64,000 bases of DNA from Ornithodoros turicata. Its lineage: Eukaryota; Arthropoda; Arachnida; Ixodida; Argasidae. The position numbers and the translations under genes were made by a program. This document shows positions 44,901 to 55,478 of this stretch, in pieces. Under the pieces are notes generated by a model, which saw only the letters and a program-made list of their open reading frames with translations, was not told where the DNA came from and ran no database searches. Each line of letters starts with the position of its first letter. Position 1 is the stretch's first letter. The stretch lies in assembly GCF_037126465.1 (NCBI RefSeq), contig NC_088201.1, forward strand, positions 86,952,273 to 87,016,272. Reading direction: 5' to 3'.

Positions 44901-45665
44901 AGTCGTCATCCTAGTAACAGGGATTAAAGAGAGGTTGCATTTATCAGAAAAAGTGTTCCAATCGGCTTCTTGAAGTTTCCACTTAGGGGGGCACGTTGTC
45001 AAGATATCTACTTGAGGCATATACTTCAATACTACTGGAAAGTGATCACTTCCCAATGGATTTTCTTGCACTGCCCATTCTAAAACATTGAAAAGAGATG
45101 AACTACAGAGAGACAGATCTAATGCCGAGAAAGACTGTGTAGCGGAGTGTACATACGTAGGTGCCCCTGTATTCAAAAGACAGATGGATGATGAGAGCAA
45201 AAATTTCTCTAACATCTTGCCCCGACAATCAGTCCTTGTACTATCCCAGAGGGGATTGTGCGCATTAAAATCGCCTAAGAGAATGAAAGGGGTTGGTAGT
45301 TGGCTGCATAAATCTTGTATGTCCTTTTCTGTAATGATTGCTGTTGGTGGCAGATAAATGGAGCAAATGGTGACTATTCTGTCGAGGCACACCTGCACCG
45401 CGACAGCCTCCAAATCTGTAGCGAGATTAACTGCCTTGGCTGGAATAGATGCTCGTGTGACAATCGCCACACCACCGGATGCGCGAGTTGTATCATTTCG
45501 ATCCTTTCGAAATATGTTGTGTCTGCGTAAAGGAGTTGGGGCGCTTCTATTCAAGTAAGTTTCTTGGAGACAAAAGCATGCTGCATTGTAAGTATCGAAA
45601 AGATCATGAACATCATCCAGGTTTGAAAACAAGCCGCGGCAATTCCACTGGAGGAAGTGGCTCAT
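41923..45665 (-). pseudogene. LINE B ORF2: APE, RT, RNase H (26-bp insertion)
   Basis: It starts at 45665 with MSHFLQWNCRGLFSNLDDV. It keeps GDFNAHNPLW and GSDHFP of the endonuclease, FFDLEKAYD and YSLYVDDIQVSF of RT, and FYTDGSKTRTSVS of RNase H. At 42629-42654, 26 bp (CGTATACTTACTATACTTAT and ACTTAT) split the AEVYG|IILALN line of RNase H and bring stops. The insert repeats the flanking GTATAC word, so it looks templated by the target. The frame resumes to 41923 with WVSSHVGIAGNELADAAATA and the C-terminal Cys/His knuckle. RT and endonuclease are whole; RNase H and the tail are cut off. Confidence 0.92.
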
Positions 45666-45720
45666 AATAGTGGCTACTCCAAAGAGAATGAGAAGGGAGC
45701 GCAGCATTTGGTTACGCCGA

Positions 45721-46986
45721 CTAAGAAAAACTTGTTCCATTTAGGGAGGTTGGACCCTTCGCAGGGGTTGCTTCTGCGATTCGCCTGTCTTTGAACCTCT
45801 TCCTCTGCCTTTTTCCCTTTTCTTCTTTACCTTGTATATCAGGGAGGCTTGATGATGACTTTTGCGACATTCTGTCGTCATCATCTTCCTCCATGCTTTG
45901 CAAGCCCTTTTGGGAGGTGGCTTTTACGCCCCCGTCCCAAATCGACTGTACGCCATCGACCTTTGAGCAGGCCGTGGCGGCTTCTTTGTGGCCAGTTGGA
46001 CGGCTGGCCTCCGTTATGGCAGGGGACACCTGAGTGTCTCCAGCTTTCTGTTGGGGAGTGTCGAGTGGAGGCTCAGGACCCGGAAAACAGGTCTGCGTCT
46101 CCACAGACTTCCTCAGTGGTGCCACTCCCCTGCGCACCACGTCGGAAAAGCTACCTTTTTTGTGAAAGTCGAGCTGTGCTCTCGCTGCTTTGTAAGATAT
46201 GTTCTGTTCTGTCTTGATTTCCAGTATCTGTTTTTCCTCTTTCCAACGTGGACAGGCCCGAGAATATACTGGGTGGCCACCGTCACAGTTCGCGCAATGG
46301 AAGTCATTAGTGCATGACTCAGGAGCGTGTTCTTTTCCTGCACATTTGGGACACACCAGGTGTCCTCGACACACTTGAGAGCTGTGGCCAAAACGCTGGC
46401 ACTTGAAACAACGGCGAGGTTTAGGGATAAATGGTCTTACATGACAGTTCACATAACCGGCTTTGATGCTTGAAGGAAGTGTGTGCAGTTTGAAAGAAAG
46501 GACAATATGTTTTGTGGCAATTTCCTTGCCATCTCTTCGCATGACTATTCGTTTTGCGGAGACAACACCTTTGTCTTTCAACCCTTCTTCAACCTCTGAT
46601 TCAGTGCACTCGATTAGCTCATCTTCTGAAATGACTCCTTTAACAGTGTTCAGTGTACGGTGTGCTGTAATGGTTACCGGTATCTCTCCAATATTCTTTA
46701 GCGACAAGAGTGCTGCACTTTGTTTCTTGTTGTTCACTTCGACCTGGATGTCCCCTGTACTCAATTTCTTTGCCTGAAAAGCCTTTCCTATCACCTGTTC
46801 AAGTGACTTTGCGACTGTAAATGGAGATACTTTAGACACAGGTTTTGTTTCATTATCCGAGTGGATAATCAGGAACTTGGCAAACCAAGGTTCTGGACAA
46901 CTTATACCAAGAAAATTCAATGGTCTTTCCTCGGTGCGGCTCCGTTTTAGGTGCCGATCAGTTCTTTTGGAGTTGATATTATCCAT
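45721..46986 (-). CDS. LINE B ORF1, zinc-knuckle protein
   Basis: This is an intact 421-residue ORF1 starting MDNINSKRTDRHLKRSRTEE. The zinc knuckles are CFKCQRFGHSSQVC, CPKCAGKEHAPESC and CANCDGGHPVYSRAC, followed by an acidic EEDDDDRMSQKSSSSLPDI stretch and a basic C-terminus. It binds LINE RNA in the retrotransposition particle. ORF2 starts 55 nt downstream of its stop. Confidence 0.92.
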   Translation of the reverse strand: MDNINSKRTDRHLKRSRTEERPLNFLGISCPEPWFAKFLIIHSDNETKPVSKVSPFTVAKSLEQVIGKAFQAKKLSTGDIQVEVNNKKQSAALLSLKNIGEIPVTITAHRTLNTVKGVISEDELIECTESEVEEGLKDKGVVSAKRIVMRRDGKEIATKHIVLSFKLHTLPSSIKAGYVNCHVRPFIPKPRRCFKCQRFGHSSQVCRGHLVCPKCAGKEHAPESCTNDFHCANCDGGHPVYSRACPRWKEEKQILEIKTEQNISYKAARAQLDFHKKGSFSDVVRRGVAPLRKSVETQTCFPGPEPPLDTPQQKAGDTQVSPAITEASRPTGHKEAATACSKVDGVQSIWDGGVKATSQKGLQSMEEDDDDRMSQKSSSSLPDIQGKEEKGKRQRKRFKDRRIAEATPAKGPTSLNGTSFS

Positions 46987-47490
46987 AAAAAGATACAGGT
47001 ATGTTCAGTGCAGCAGATGTGTCGCCCACCATCGAGCCCAACTGAGGGAGTGTGCCCTGCACCCTAACACTTGTCTCTGCACTATACCCAAGTGCAGCTT
47101 CAATGAGAGATTGAAAGAACTGCCCAAGGTTGACCCTTGCCGCCAAAGAAGGTGAGTAAGGAAAGAGAGGGAGAGGAGGAGATGAAAGGAGAAAGTAAGG
47201 AAAGGGGAGATGGCGACTAGCTGAATAGTCCTGGCCGGGCCTTCCAGGACCACCCGTCTATGGGAAGCAGGGGCCAAAGCGGTGTGTTGCTTTCCCGGAG
47301 GGGCCCCGAAGGGTCCTAAACAACTTCCGGGTCCGCTCAACCACCAGGATCCCCCTTTCCCCAGACACGGGAAGGCCACGCACAGCTATACGTGGGGGTC
47401 TCCCTCCTAACGGCGACCCAACCGTGAGTGCAGGAGAGGGCTACTGCGGCTGCTGCCGGGCGATGGGGGCGCCAAGTTCCCGACGCCGGG
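46987..47490 (-). promoter_or_regulatory. LINE B 5' UTR
   Basis: This is the shared leader starting CCCGGCGTCGGGAACTTGG. It carries a small difference near 47408 (CCTAACGGCGACC where the others have CCTGCGGCGACC). Internal promoter expected by analogy. Confidence 0.6.
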
Positions 47491-47713
47491 ACCAATTTCA
47501 CAGCTGTCTATTAATTTTAAATACAATGTATGCGGAATAAACGGGTTTACATTTTGTAACTTTTTTTGTGGGGATGAATATTCCCAGCAGAAGCGGAACC
47601 AGTTAAAAACCGGTATGAACCGTTATTTTTTTGCTCCGGAGCAGAACCGGTACCGGATCGTTTATGATGTTACCGGAACGAAAAACGTTTCGGTTCGACA
47701 CCCTGTTGCACAC

Positions 47714-48814
47714 ACAAAAGCGCCTACCTTTGAGGATTGCTGGGCTCTGACTTAGTCGTGCGCGCATGCGTTGGAAGCTTACATGTTTGTGTTTGCGGTG
47801 TGCCTCGGCTACTTCTCGTCGTTTAGGTAATTACATGTTTGAGATGCACGTTCTTGAAGGTGTGGTTGATGTCGCTGGAAAGTACAAGTGCCCTGTGTTG
47901 TAGTCATATAGCAGTGTTGGCCCCAGAATCGTAACAAATTCGCCTCTAAAAAAATCATCTGTTATCTTGTCAAACCATTGCCTTTGTCTTTCTAACCTCT
48001 TAGATAAAAGAACACGTCAATTTCTCATAAATTAAATCAATTGGATATGGGAGTAATTCATGATTAAATGTTAACGAAAGTAGAGTAGGTTGTTGACTAT
48101 AATAAGTCACATGTCTATCCAACACGATGAGAATGAGCCGAGGTAGGCAACAGGGCGTGGACAACACGGCGTGGCTCGCTTGCTTACTGAGGCCATCCTT
48201 CCTTTGCTATAAAATCTTGTTTTAAAATTGGTGCTATAACTCACAAAGATATCCTGACATATATATGAGCATGAACGTAGTTTTGTGTACTTGTAATGTT
48301 TCTACACTGAATTATTTACATGCACGCCATGCTTTGTATGACTGACTCGTCTGACTGTGCCTTCTGTCAAATGCTGTTTTCCAGAAAACATACCTTATAG
48401 AGGCAGTGTGACGTCCACAAGCAGGTGCCACAGATGTTTTATGCTGGTGACATGGATGCAGCTCTGTGGTAGGACTACGCTTTAATACGTTTGGTATCAT
48501 TGGGAAAGAATGTGAATTGCATTTTGTTTCTCATCACTTCTCACATGTACACAGACAACCATGGCAGCATCAGTATAAAATGCATGAAGTCAAAGCTTGG
48601 ACCTCTATTAATTTTATTACTCCCAGTCTGCATTTGTCAATGTTTTTGCAATTGCACTTTTTTGTAGGATGTTACTATGGAGCAAAAGTCTATGTTCGTA
48701 AAGGCGTCTAGTGCTTACGTTAGGTTCTGTGAAAGCTGCTGACACCACACAACAAATACTGTGGCATGAACAATGAAATTTACAACTCAACATTGCTGTA
48801 TGTATACTGCACAA
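47714..48814. other. No recognisable gene
   Basis: This is hAT flank. Nothing coding or repeated can be supported. Confidence 0.4.
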
Positions 48815-48927
48815 TCAACAGCATTCTCTGTAAACTGTTTTCAGATTGTTTCGGATTATTGTGTTCGTTCTGGTAGTGTCCACAGGCACAGGGCAATCCG
48901 AAAACAGTTTACAGAGAATGCTGTTGA
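48815..48927. repeat. 34-bp inverted repeat with 45-nt loop
   Basis: TCAACAGCATTCTCTGTAAA and its continuation (48815-48848) pair with 48894-48927 at 33 of 34 positions. This makes a strong hairpin of precursor-microRNA-like size, or a MITE relic. Confidence 0.75.
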
Positions 48928-49385
48928 CAGTGCCTATAATACAATTAGCACTGAACCGATACGAACCGTCATCTTTTATTACAGAACTGTCTTTCTAGTA
49001 CTCGTGTAAAATCTTGAACGAAAATTTTCGGTTTGGCAATTTGGCTGCTAGTGTAACTGTATTTATCACAATGCCCATCATGAATAAGTACACTGACCAA
49101 CATGCCCTACAACTTTTGTTCCGTTCTATAAGTTGTCGTCGTAAGCATGACAACTACCCTGCACTGCTGTTGTTTTGCCAGGCTCCCACTGCTGCACTGT
49201 ACACCACGCATTACATAAGCTTCTTATTCTATATGTTCCAGAGCTGTTTATTTCCATATTGCTGACGAGATCTCAGTATGGTGCAGCTCTCCAATGCTAG
49301 TACAGCAATGCCTGAGTTGTAAATTTTATTGTTCATGCCACAGTATTGTAATTTTATTACAGTGTGTGTGAAGTCTAGCGGTACA
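48928..49385. other. No recognisable gene
   Basis: No feature was found between the hairpin and LINE F. Confidence 0.4.
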
Positions 49386-49399
49386 TTTATCAGGCCGGT

Positions 49400-50067
49400 C
49401 ACAGATGTGCTAATGGCTTACCACACTATCTACGCAGCAGGCCACAGGCTAGTTCTCCAGTGGGTTCCAGCCCATTGTGGTGTCGTGGGGAACGAGCAGG
49501 CCGACAGCGCCTCAGAAGCAGCACTCTCGTATCGGAAACGGACCAGTATTCTTCTGCTGAGAGGAGACCGCCGTTCAATTCTCCGACGCCTAGTGACACC
49601 CCTGGCTTCCCGCCAATGGACAACCGACATTCTTTCCCCATCTATGTTGAGCAGAGTTGATCCAACGCTCGCTTTCCGCATGCCACGAAACCTCTCGTCA
49701 AGATGCTGCATTAATCCACCGAATGCGTCTCGATGTGGCCGTTACAGCTCAGTGGCGTTACCGCTTGAGACAAGTTGACTCTCCCACCTGCTGCCACTGT
49801 GGTGTGCTTGAGAATCTGGAGCATATTCTTTTCGTTTGCTCCCACAACCAACCTTCCCGAACCACACTCTCCGAGTCTCTTCGTCAGCTGGACGCTCGCC
49901 CCTTCTCCTTATCGAAATTGCTTGGTCCCTGGCCTAATCCAGTCCAGCAACGCTCTGCGCTCAAAGCTCTTCTGACATTTCTGGACACCATCGGACTTCG
50001 ATCGTCGGAGTATGGCCTGTGGCGATGAACCTCCCCACTCTCCAAAGCCAAAATAAAGTTGTTGTTG
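49400..50067 (+). pseudogene. LINE F, 5'-truncated RNase H and 3' end
   Basis: The 14-bp TSD TTTATCAGGCCGGT lies at 49386-49399 and 50068-50081; the tail is a TTG repeat. It encodes VLQWVPAHCGVVGNEQADSA (RNase H active-site His/Asp block), then after a frameshift near 49715 RLRQVDSPTCCHCGVLENLE and HILFVC (C-terminal knuckle), stopping at 50026-50028. It is the same family as LINE G (8060-8803) but better preserved. It is a dead-on-arrival copy. Confidence 0.88.
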
Positions 50068-50081
50068 TTTATCAGGCCGGT

Positions 50082-51990
50082 TTAAAAAATTTGGCAGAGA
50101 GAAGGGACAAGAACAGTGTGGTCTCCTGAGGGGCCCCATGGAGCGTGACTGGAAAACGGTGCCAGCAGTTGAAGGACACGGTCTCAAGGATGTGGGCAAT
50201 GGATTTCCGCAAACTGTCAGCCGTCACAAGTATGTGTATTTATTCTGCAGGAACATTGAGCATTTTTTCTATTTTGTCGACAGTATACACTTGTTAGGAA
50301 GCAATGTGGTGACATTTAACGTTGCTTGAATTCCTGCCTCATCTGTCAAAGCTGTCCACCAGGAGTCACCATGCAAAATATTTTCACTCTGCTCTACGTT
50401 ATAGCTGTGCAGTTGAATTTACAAAAAAATGTTGGAGAAAGCAGTTGCAGATGGTGAACATGATGCTGTTGTGACGTAGTGAAGGCGCCGTACGTTGTTT
50501 CTTTGTTTTTCTTTGATTGTGCAGTTCACGTGCTGCTTTTACATTCTTGAGCTATGCTGCTGGACATCATTGGTCACATGAGCGAAGTAGCATACGTCCC
50601 AATGTTCTCTCGTTCTGCGATGTGCTTTCTTCACGAGGCGAATGATTTTTCAAGTGCGTGCAGAACAGAGCTCTCTCGCTTGTTCTGTACGTCACCTACG
50701 CTGAGGGTTCTTCAGCAGGAGCTGCGTGTTTGCACTTCAGCACTCCTTCAAAAGAGCCCTGAGATGACCTCTTTGTTATTTGTTTTTGCGGCTGTGGGGG
50801 CTGTTCTGAAACAAAATGCCTCTGTTTTTGGCAAAGCTCTCATAAATCCTCCCATTCTTAGAAACATATAACCCATCAGTATAAGCCAATCGGTATGAGC
50901 TGAGAGATGTTAGAAAAGCGCAGGTGGACATTCTGACTTGACGCAAAGACATGCCTTGAGGCTGTCAGAGGCAGCTCTCTCTAGCTATTGTTGCACAACA
51001 CACCGTGCAGGAAAAATATTTTGTGTTATGTTTCCTGAGGGACTGTTTGACAGACGAAACCGGGTTTGGAGCCGGATTAAATGCCACCTCATTGCTCCTC
51101 CAATCCCGTACCAATAATTAATATGGTGTGATGCTTGCTTGTATTTTTCAGCATTTTTTGGGGGTGGGGGGCTGAGGAGGTGCAGATCATGTTTGCATTT
51201 AATGGGGTGCACACTGTTTTTGAGGGACATAATATGCTCCTTTCAACACTTTCTAAGACCATTTTTATGTTTTGTAGAGTTCCTGCAGTATCCCATTGAT
51301 CCTAGTAGCTTTACTTATCAAGCTGTTTTTGTGTTATACAGTCGCCGATCGATAATTGGGACTCCAATATTTTGAGTTTTCCAATATTTCTGACAAACTC
51401 GTAGCTTTACCAGGAGCCTCATAGAACTCGTGTATTTAGACTTCCAGTATTTTCAGAATGTTTTTCTGGGTTCCTGCTCAATATATCATACCAGTTTTGT
51501 TCTGAGCTGTTGCTCTGTTGAGCTGAGCTCAAAACGCTTCAAACTTTAACAGAAAGCTATTTCCTAAATTTTTATTCAGATGTACAGGGCATCCTGTTAC
51601 TTTTGAAGTGATTTTAGTGTGTTCAGGGCACTTACTGTGTGAAAGCTAGGTGTGGGTATGTGGGTGCAAGTTTTATTATAAAGTTTACGCTCTGCGTACT
51701 ATTCATATGGAAAACCTCATTTTCTCGGTTGTTCTGGTAAAATTGCTCTATGCTACTGTGCACTAAAATGTGACGTCGCCATAGATATAATTATTTTATA
51801 AATTTCAGGTTGCTTCCGGCAGTACGCAGATCAAAAACCTTGTGCTAAAGGGAGGGACCTTAGCGACAGACTGAACCGGGTGAATGGATACCTGGCAGAC
51901 ATGCTAAAAAAATGTACAAGTGTTTCCATGACCATTAAATGTTCAGAAAGCAAGAAGCAACTGTATGTATTTCATTTAAATTAGGCGCTA
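50082..51990. other. No recognisable gene
   Basis: A G-rich patch lies near 51159-51171. Open frames such as 50554-50871 show no family features. Confidence 0.4.
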
Positions 51991-52004
51991 CATGCCCATT
52001 GGGG

Positions 52005-52160
52005 ACCATTCATTTACGGACTCAATGGCAGGCCGTACAGAAGGGGACTGTACGGTGGCCGTTCAATGCCATAGGTCATTAGAGTCCGTTGGGGTCGTTC
52101 AGTTATACCGTTCAACTTTGAACGGAGACTTGTATGTTTTTTTTTTTTCAGTAGGGAATA
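52005..52160. repeat. TIR-element end with TACGG words
   Basis: TACGGACTC, GGCCGTACAG, CTGTACGGTGGCCG and CCGTT-type words precede GAGACTTGTATG, a T-run and CAGTAGGG. The end matches 29905-29938 in reverse, and the words match the array at 39582-39905. The other end is not clear. Confidence 0.55.
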
Positions 52161-52220
52161 GTCAAACTCATTTGTAGCGTCGGATGTCTTGTTTTTATTT
52201 TCGTACGGATCGAATCCGTA

Positions 52221-52751
52221 CTACTTGAGTATGCGATAGAGTGCCTGCAGTATGAGCTTCGCTTTGACGTTGCCACTCTCCTTCGAGGAAAGAATGTTTC
52301 TGATGGCTCTGGTCACTTCTGTCACGCCCTGTCCTCGCGGCTAAGAGAAATAGCGCTTCAAACGTTGCAGATTCTTCTGAATCTTTTTGTGGGCAAGCCA
52401 TCGTAAAAAGCGTTTGCACTTCTTCAAACGCGCGAACGTATCTGGAGCCAACGACACCTTTCCGTTCAATACATTGAGACAACTTTCCGAGATGTGTTTG
52501 ATGTCAGACGAGGAAGAACGTCTCAAGACTTCGGGACGGCGCGGAGAGGGTAGAGTGGTGAGCACTTTGAGTAAGGTGAGGTGAGGACGGAGATTAATCT
52601 TGGAGCGTAAATATATTGATGCTCGCCCGCAACTGCTACGTCCGCAACCGCATACTGCTGCGTAGCCTGTGATCCTTGTGCGTATAGTTGTGAGGATCAA
52701 CGAGTATATAAGCGTGGGGCGACGACATGGCTTGTTCATATGCGTCCACAA
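52221..52751 (-). pseudogene. Polinton-type small basic protein, one stop
   Basis: The minus-strand frame runs 177 codons with a single TAG at 52341-52343. It contains SESCLNVLNGKVSLAPDTFA, then a Lys/Arg-rich LKKCKRFLRWLAHKKIQ stretch and a short C-terminal helix (KAKLILQALYRILK). A '(C)LNVL.G.V.L....' line before a basic run is typical of a small virion protein gene of Polintons and adintoviruses, which usually lies beside the packaging ATPase, as here. It is an endogenous relic. Confidence 0.6.
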
Positions 52752-52810
52752 AATAGTTTAATCATTTCCTACCAAACAGTTGTTGTCCAAAATGTTCCAT
52801 CTGGTGAACG

Positions 52811-53254
52811 CTAACAAAGGGTGCGCCACAGGACGACGTAACTAGCGTTGTAGGATATACTTCTAAAATTGCTGCTCTTGAAAAAGATATTTTGAACAAG
52901 TAAGAATATCGAAGCGTTGGCGTGGTGAGAACCCCAAATGAAAAGATCGGTAACCTCCTTCAAGGAATTGGCGTGGGTCATGTGATCGTCGACAACGATG
53001 AGCGTAGCGCGCGACGTATCCCACTCGCGAGGTAGCTCCTTGGTAAATTTTACAGAGTCCCCAAAATCGTCCTGCATGCTCGGCGAAGCATATTTCTGCA
53101 CGTAGATTATTTGCGACGGAGGCTTCTCCATGACGGCATTCAGGTTCCTCAATACGTTCGCTACGAACGTGGATATACCGCACATGGAGGGTCCACTTAA
53201 AATACGACGAAAAGGATGTCGGAAACGAAAACTTTCGGGGGGTGGGGGGCACAT
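52811..53254 (-). pseudogene. Polinton/adintovirus-type packaging ATPase, inactivated
   Basis: The minus-strand frame shows HPFRRILSGPSMCGISTFVA, which is a Walker A loop in which the Lys is replaced by Ile. Then comes LIVVDDHM (Walker B) and a DLFIWGSHHANASIFLLVQN line typical of A32/HerA-like genome-packaging ATPases of Polintons and related viruses. It stops soon after SYNASYVVLW, so the C-terminus is lost. The Lys change alone would abolish ATP hydrolysis. It lies just upstream of the small basic protein on the same strand, the usual gene order. Confidence 0.8.
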
Positions 53255-54243
53255 GGCGCACGTGTGTGTACACTTTGCACGAAGAAAACGAAGAGACTGA
53301 GTCTTGCACAGAAATGCATCTTTTTTATTTGCACATCAGCCTCTAGATCCGAACTGCGTTCCCAATACAGATTATCCAGACTAAAGCTTGACTTCTTCTT
53401 TGTCTGTCTGTCCACTGCTAAGATGCGGTCGAGCCGTCTTCATCCTGTCCTGGCACATTTCTTGACGTGCATGCAGCTATTAGAGACGGTGGACTTGAAA
53501 TGCTTCCTCCACAATGCCGCGAATAAATTCACGAAATTCTTCGTTTTTCGTGGTTTTTCCCCCGACGGAGAAACGCAGGAGTATAAACCACACATGACGT
53601 TTTCCACGTATTCGTCAGAATGATGACGCGCGGATAAAAACACGCAAAGACACGAGAACAAAACCAAAACGACGAAGCGTGAGCGGCGCCGAGCGAATGC
53701 GAGGTGAGAGTACGCCGCGGGTGGAGCTAGGAGCACGCGCGAAACGATTAGCCGGAATGCTTGTTGTTGAGTTTCGCAGCGATGTGCGGTTATGATGAGC
53801 AGTGTTCGCTTCTCACTGTGATTAGGCCTGAGCGAAGCCTTTTCCCCGATGATGAGCAGTGTTTGTACGCACTCTAGCCATGTCTGTTCCCGTTTATGCA
53901 TTATATACCCGTGTTCGCTTCATGTATGTCCACACATGTTTACTGCGATTAGACCTAAACGTCTTTTTCCCGATGAGCACTGTTTGTACGCGCTCTCACA
54001 TGCTTGGACCTGCTTAGCAGTGTCTTTCTTGTTGTAATTTTTCCCGCCGCTAGTATTTTGTTGTTTTTTCTGCCTTCCACGTACGCAAACTCCCATGACG
54101 AGGAATGTGGCGCCACCTGGTTGATGCCTTGCGACCTCTTTAGTCGGAAAGATTTTGGTTCGGTCCGCAGGATTTGTGAATAGTGTAAATTGTGATTGAT
54201 TGTGGTAGATTGTCATGGGACAGATAGATCGTAAGACAGGAGA
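53255..54243. other. Unassigned; possible Polinton sequence
   Basis: Two long opposing open frames overlap here (53216-53623 plus, 53440-53901 minus); neither matches a family that I know. A partial tandem duplication lies at 53818-53996. Confidence 0.35.
53818..53996. repeat. Partial tandem duplication
   Basis: GATTAGGCCTGAGCG...TTTTCCCCGATGATGAGCAG then TGTTTGTACGCACTC (53818-53873) recurs as GATTAGACCTAAACG...TTTTTCCCGATGAGCACTGT then TTGTACGCGCTC (53945-53996). The units are about 127 bp apart. Confidence 0.7.
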
Positions 54244-55250
54244 GTGCGACTAAAAACACGTCGGTGGAGCAGCGGCTCGTTGTGGCGCGAAACTCAAAAG
54301 GGCAGTCTACTTTTGATTTTGAAGAGCGCGCGAAAAATAAATAATAAAAAAATCCGCGAGAAGATGACAGATCAAAATGACAACAAAGGAATGTGCAACA
54401 AATGTTTGAGATGGATGTCACTGGAAGAGACGCCTTTTAAGATGTTCGAGAAAGCGCAAAATTCTCAGAAACCATTCACGTTGCTGATATGCAACGAATT
54501 CACGGAAATCGATACATCCATGGAAAAACAGTGCTCGAACTTTGAGAAAGTAGAGTCTAACAGTTGGAAGAATGAGTTTCTGCGCTGATGAATCAAAATG
54601 ATCAACAACAAAACATAACTGAGCAACTATCCATCCGACTGGACAATCTGGAAACTGAAAATAGAAAACTGCGTGATGCTGTCAGACATGCCGAGGAAGT
54701 TGTGGATGACAGCTTGGAAGCTAGCATAGCCGCTATAGAAGCAAAGACAGATAGCGATAAAAGAGACAAGGACGCGACTGAAAATCTAGAAAATTGCGGA
54801 CAAGTCTCGTGTGCTATAAAGGCAATTCTTGGGCAGCAAGCCGAGAAAACGGGTTTTCCCAGTCACTCGAATGATCCAGGTCAAGTAGCCCAGCCAGCGA
54901 CAGGCTGGATGTATGAAGAAAGGAACTGAATGCACAAAGGGGGAAAGCCGGGCGAAGGTCAGAGCCAGCGCACTAGGAAAGTCTTGCTAGTAGGGAACTC
55001 TAACGTCAATCAAATGAAGACGTTCTATCTACAACAAATCAGGAAAGATCCCAGAGTTAAAGTAGTTACTCAACCATGCAGGGATCTTCAAGAGGCGGCA
55101 GAAACGGTAGAGAAGGAAAAACGTTTTAAACTGGTAACGGAAAAAGTATTTGCGCTACAAATATGGGTAGCGACGAACTCTTCCTCCGCCACCGCTACCG
55201 CTACTTTTCATAGTATGGAAGACGTGAAACACAGAGGAAAAGCGAGATAA
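54244..55250 (+). pseudogene. LINE H ORF1 with Cys motif, coiled coil and SGNH start
   Basis: From about 54364: MTDQNDNKGMCNKCLRWMSL and later LLICNEFTEID, a two-CxxC-like finger. The frame shifts near 54588 to a heptad-rich segment (SIRLDNLETENRKLRDAV). TGA at 54927 interrupts, then RKVLLVGNSNVNQMKTFYLQ resembles the first block of SGNH esterases (GDS, here GNS). The rest of the esterase is lost by 55250. ORF1 proteins of this build bind RNA in CR1-like LINEs. Confidence 0.65.
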
Positions 55251-55478
55251 CGGCGAAGCCGAATTTTGTTCAAACAAACAAAGAAACAAAGAAACATTAT
55301 TATATGCAAGCAAGGTTGATGATGATGATAATTGGAGGTTTTTGGTGCAAAAGCGACTGAGACCATAGAGCGCCAAAAACTATGGTTGTAAATGACTCAA
55401 CTTAGAAGTAAAAGTAAAAATGATGGAATTAAGAGAGAGAAGCAAATCTAGACATAGAAGTGGATATAAAAAAATTAG

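Larger units (their letters stand above)
41760..47490 (-). mobile_element. LINE B, full-length I-clade retrotransposon
   Basis: The 12-bp TSD ACCAATTTCACA lies at 41748-41759 and 47491-47502. The tail is a GAT repeat (41760-41776 on the plus strand). It has a 5' UTR, ORF1 (45721-46986) and ORF2 (41923-45665). It is close in sequence to copy E. The damage is confined to one 26-bp insertion in ORF2. Confidence 0.92.
40956..47705 (+). mobile_element. Non-autonomous hAT element split by LINE B
   Basis: An exact 8-bp TSD, TTGCACAC, lies at 40948-40955 and 47706-47713. The TIRs begin CAGGGTGTCG and continue with GAACCGAAA on both ends, followed by AACCGGAAC-rich subterminal repeats. Without LINE B and its TSD the element is about 1.0 kb. 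It is too small for a transposase but keeps a BED-finger exon. The 8-bp TSD and CAG...CTG ends are hAT traits. Confidence 0.88.

Noticed and set aside
53216..53901. Two overlapping opposing open frames as genes
   Set aside because: They contradict each other, neither resembles a family, and neither shows a convincing start or partner; left unassigned.
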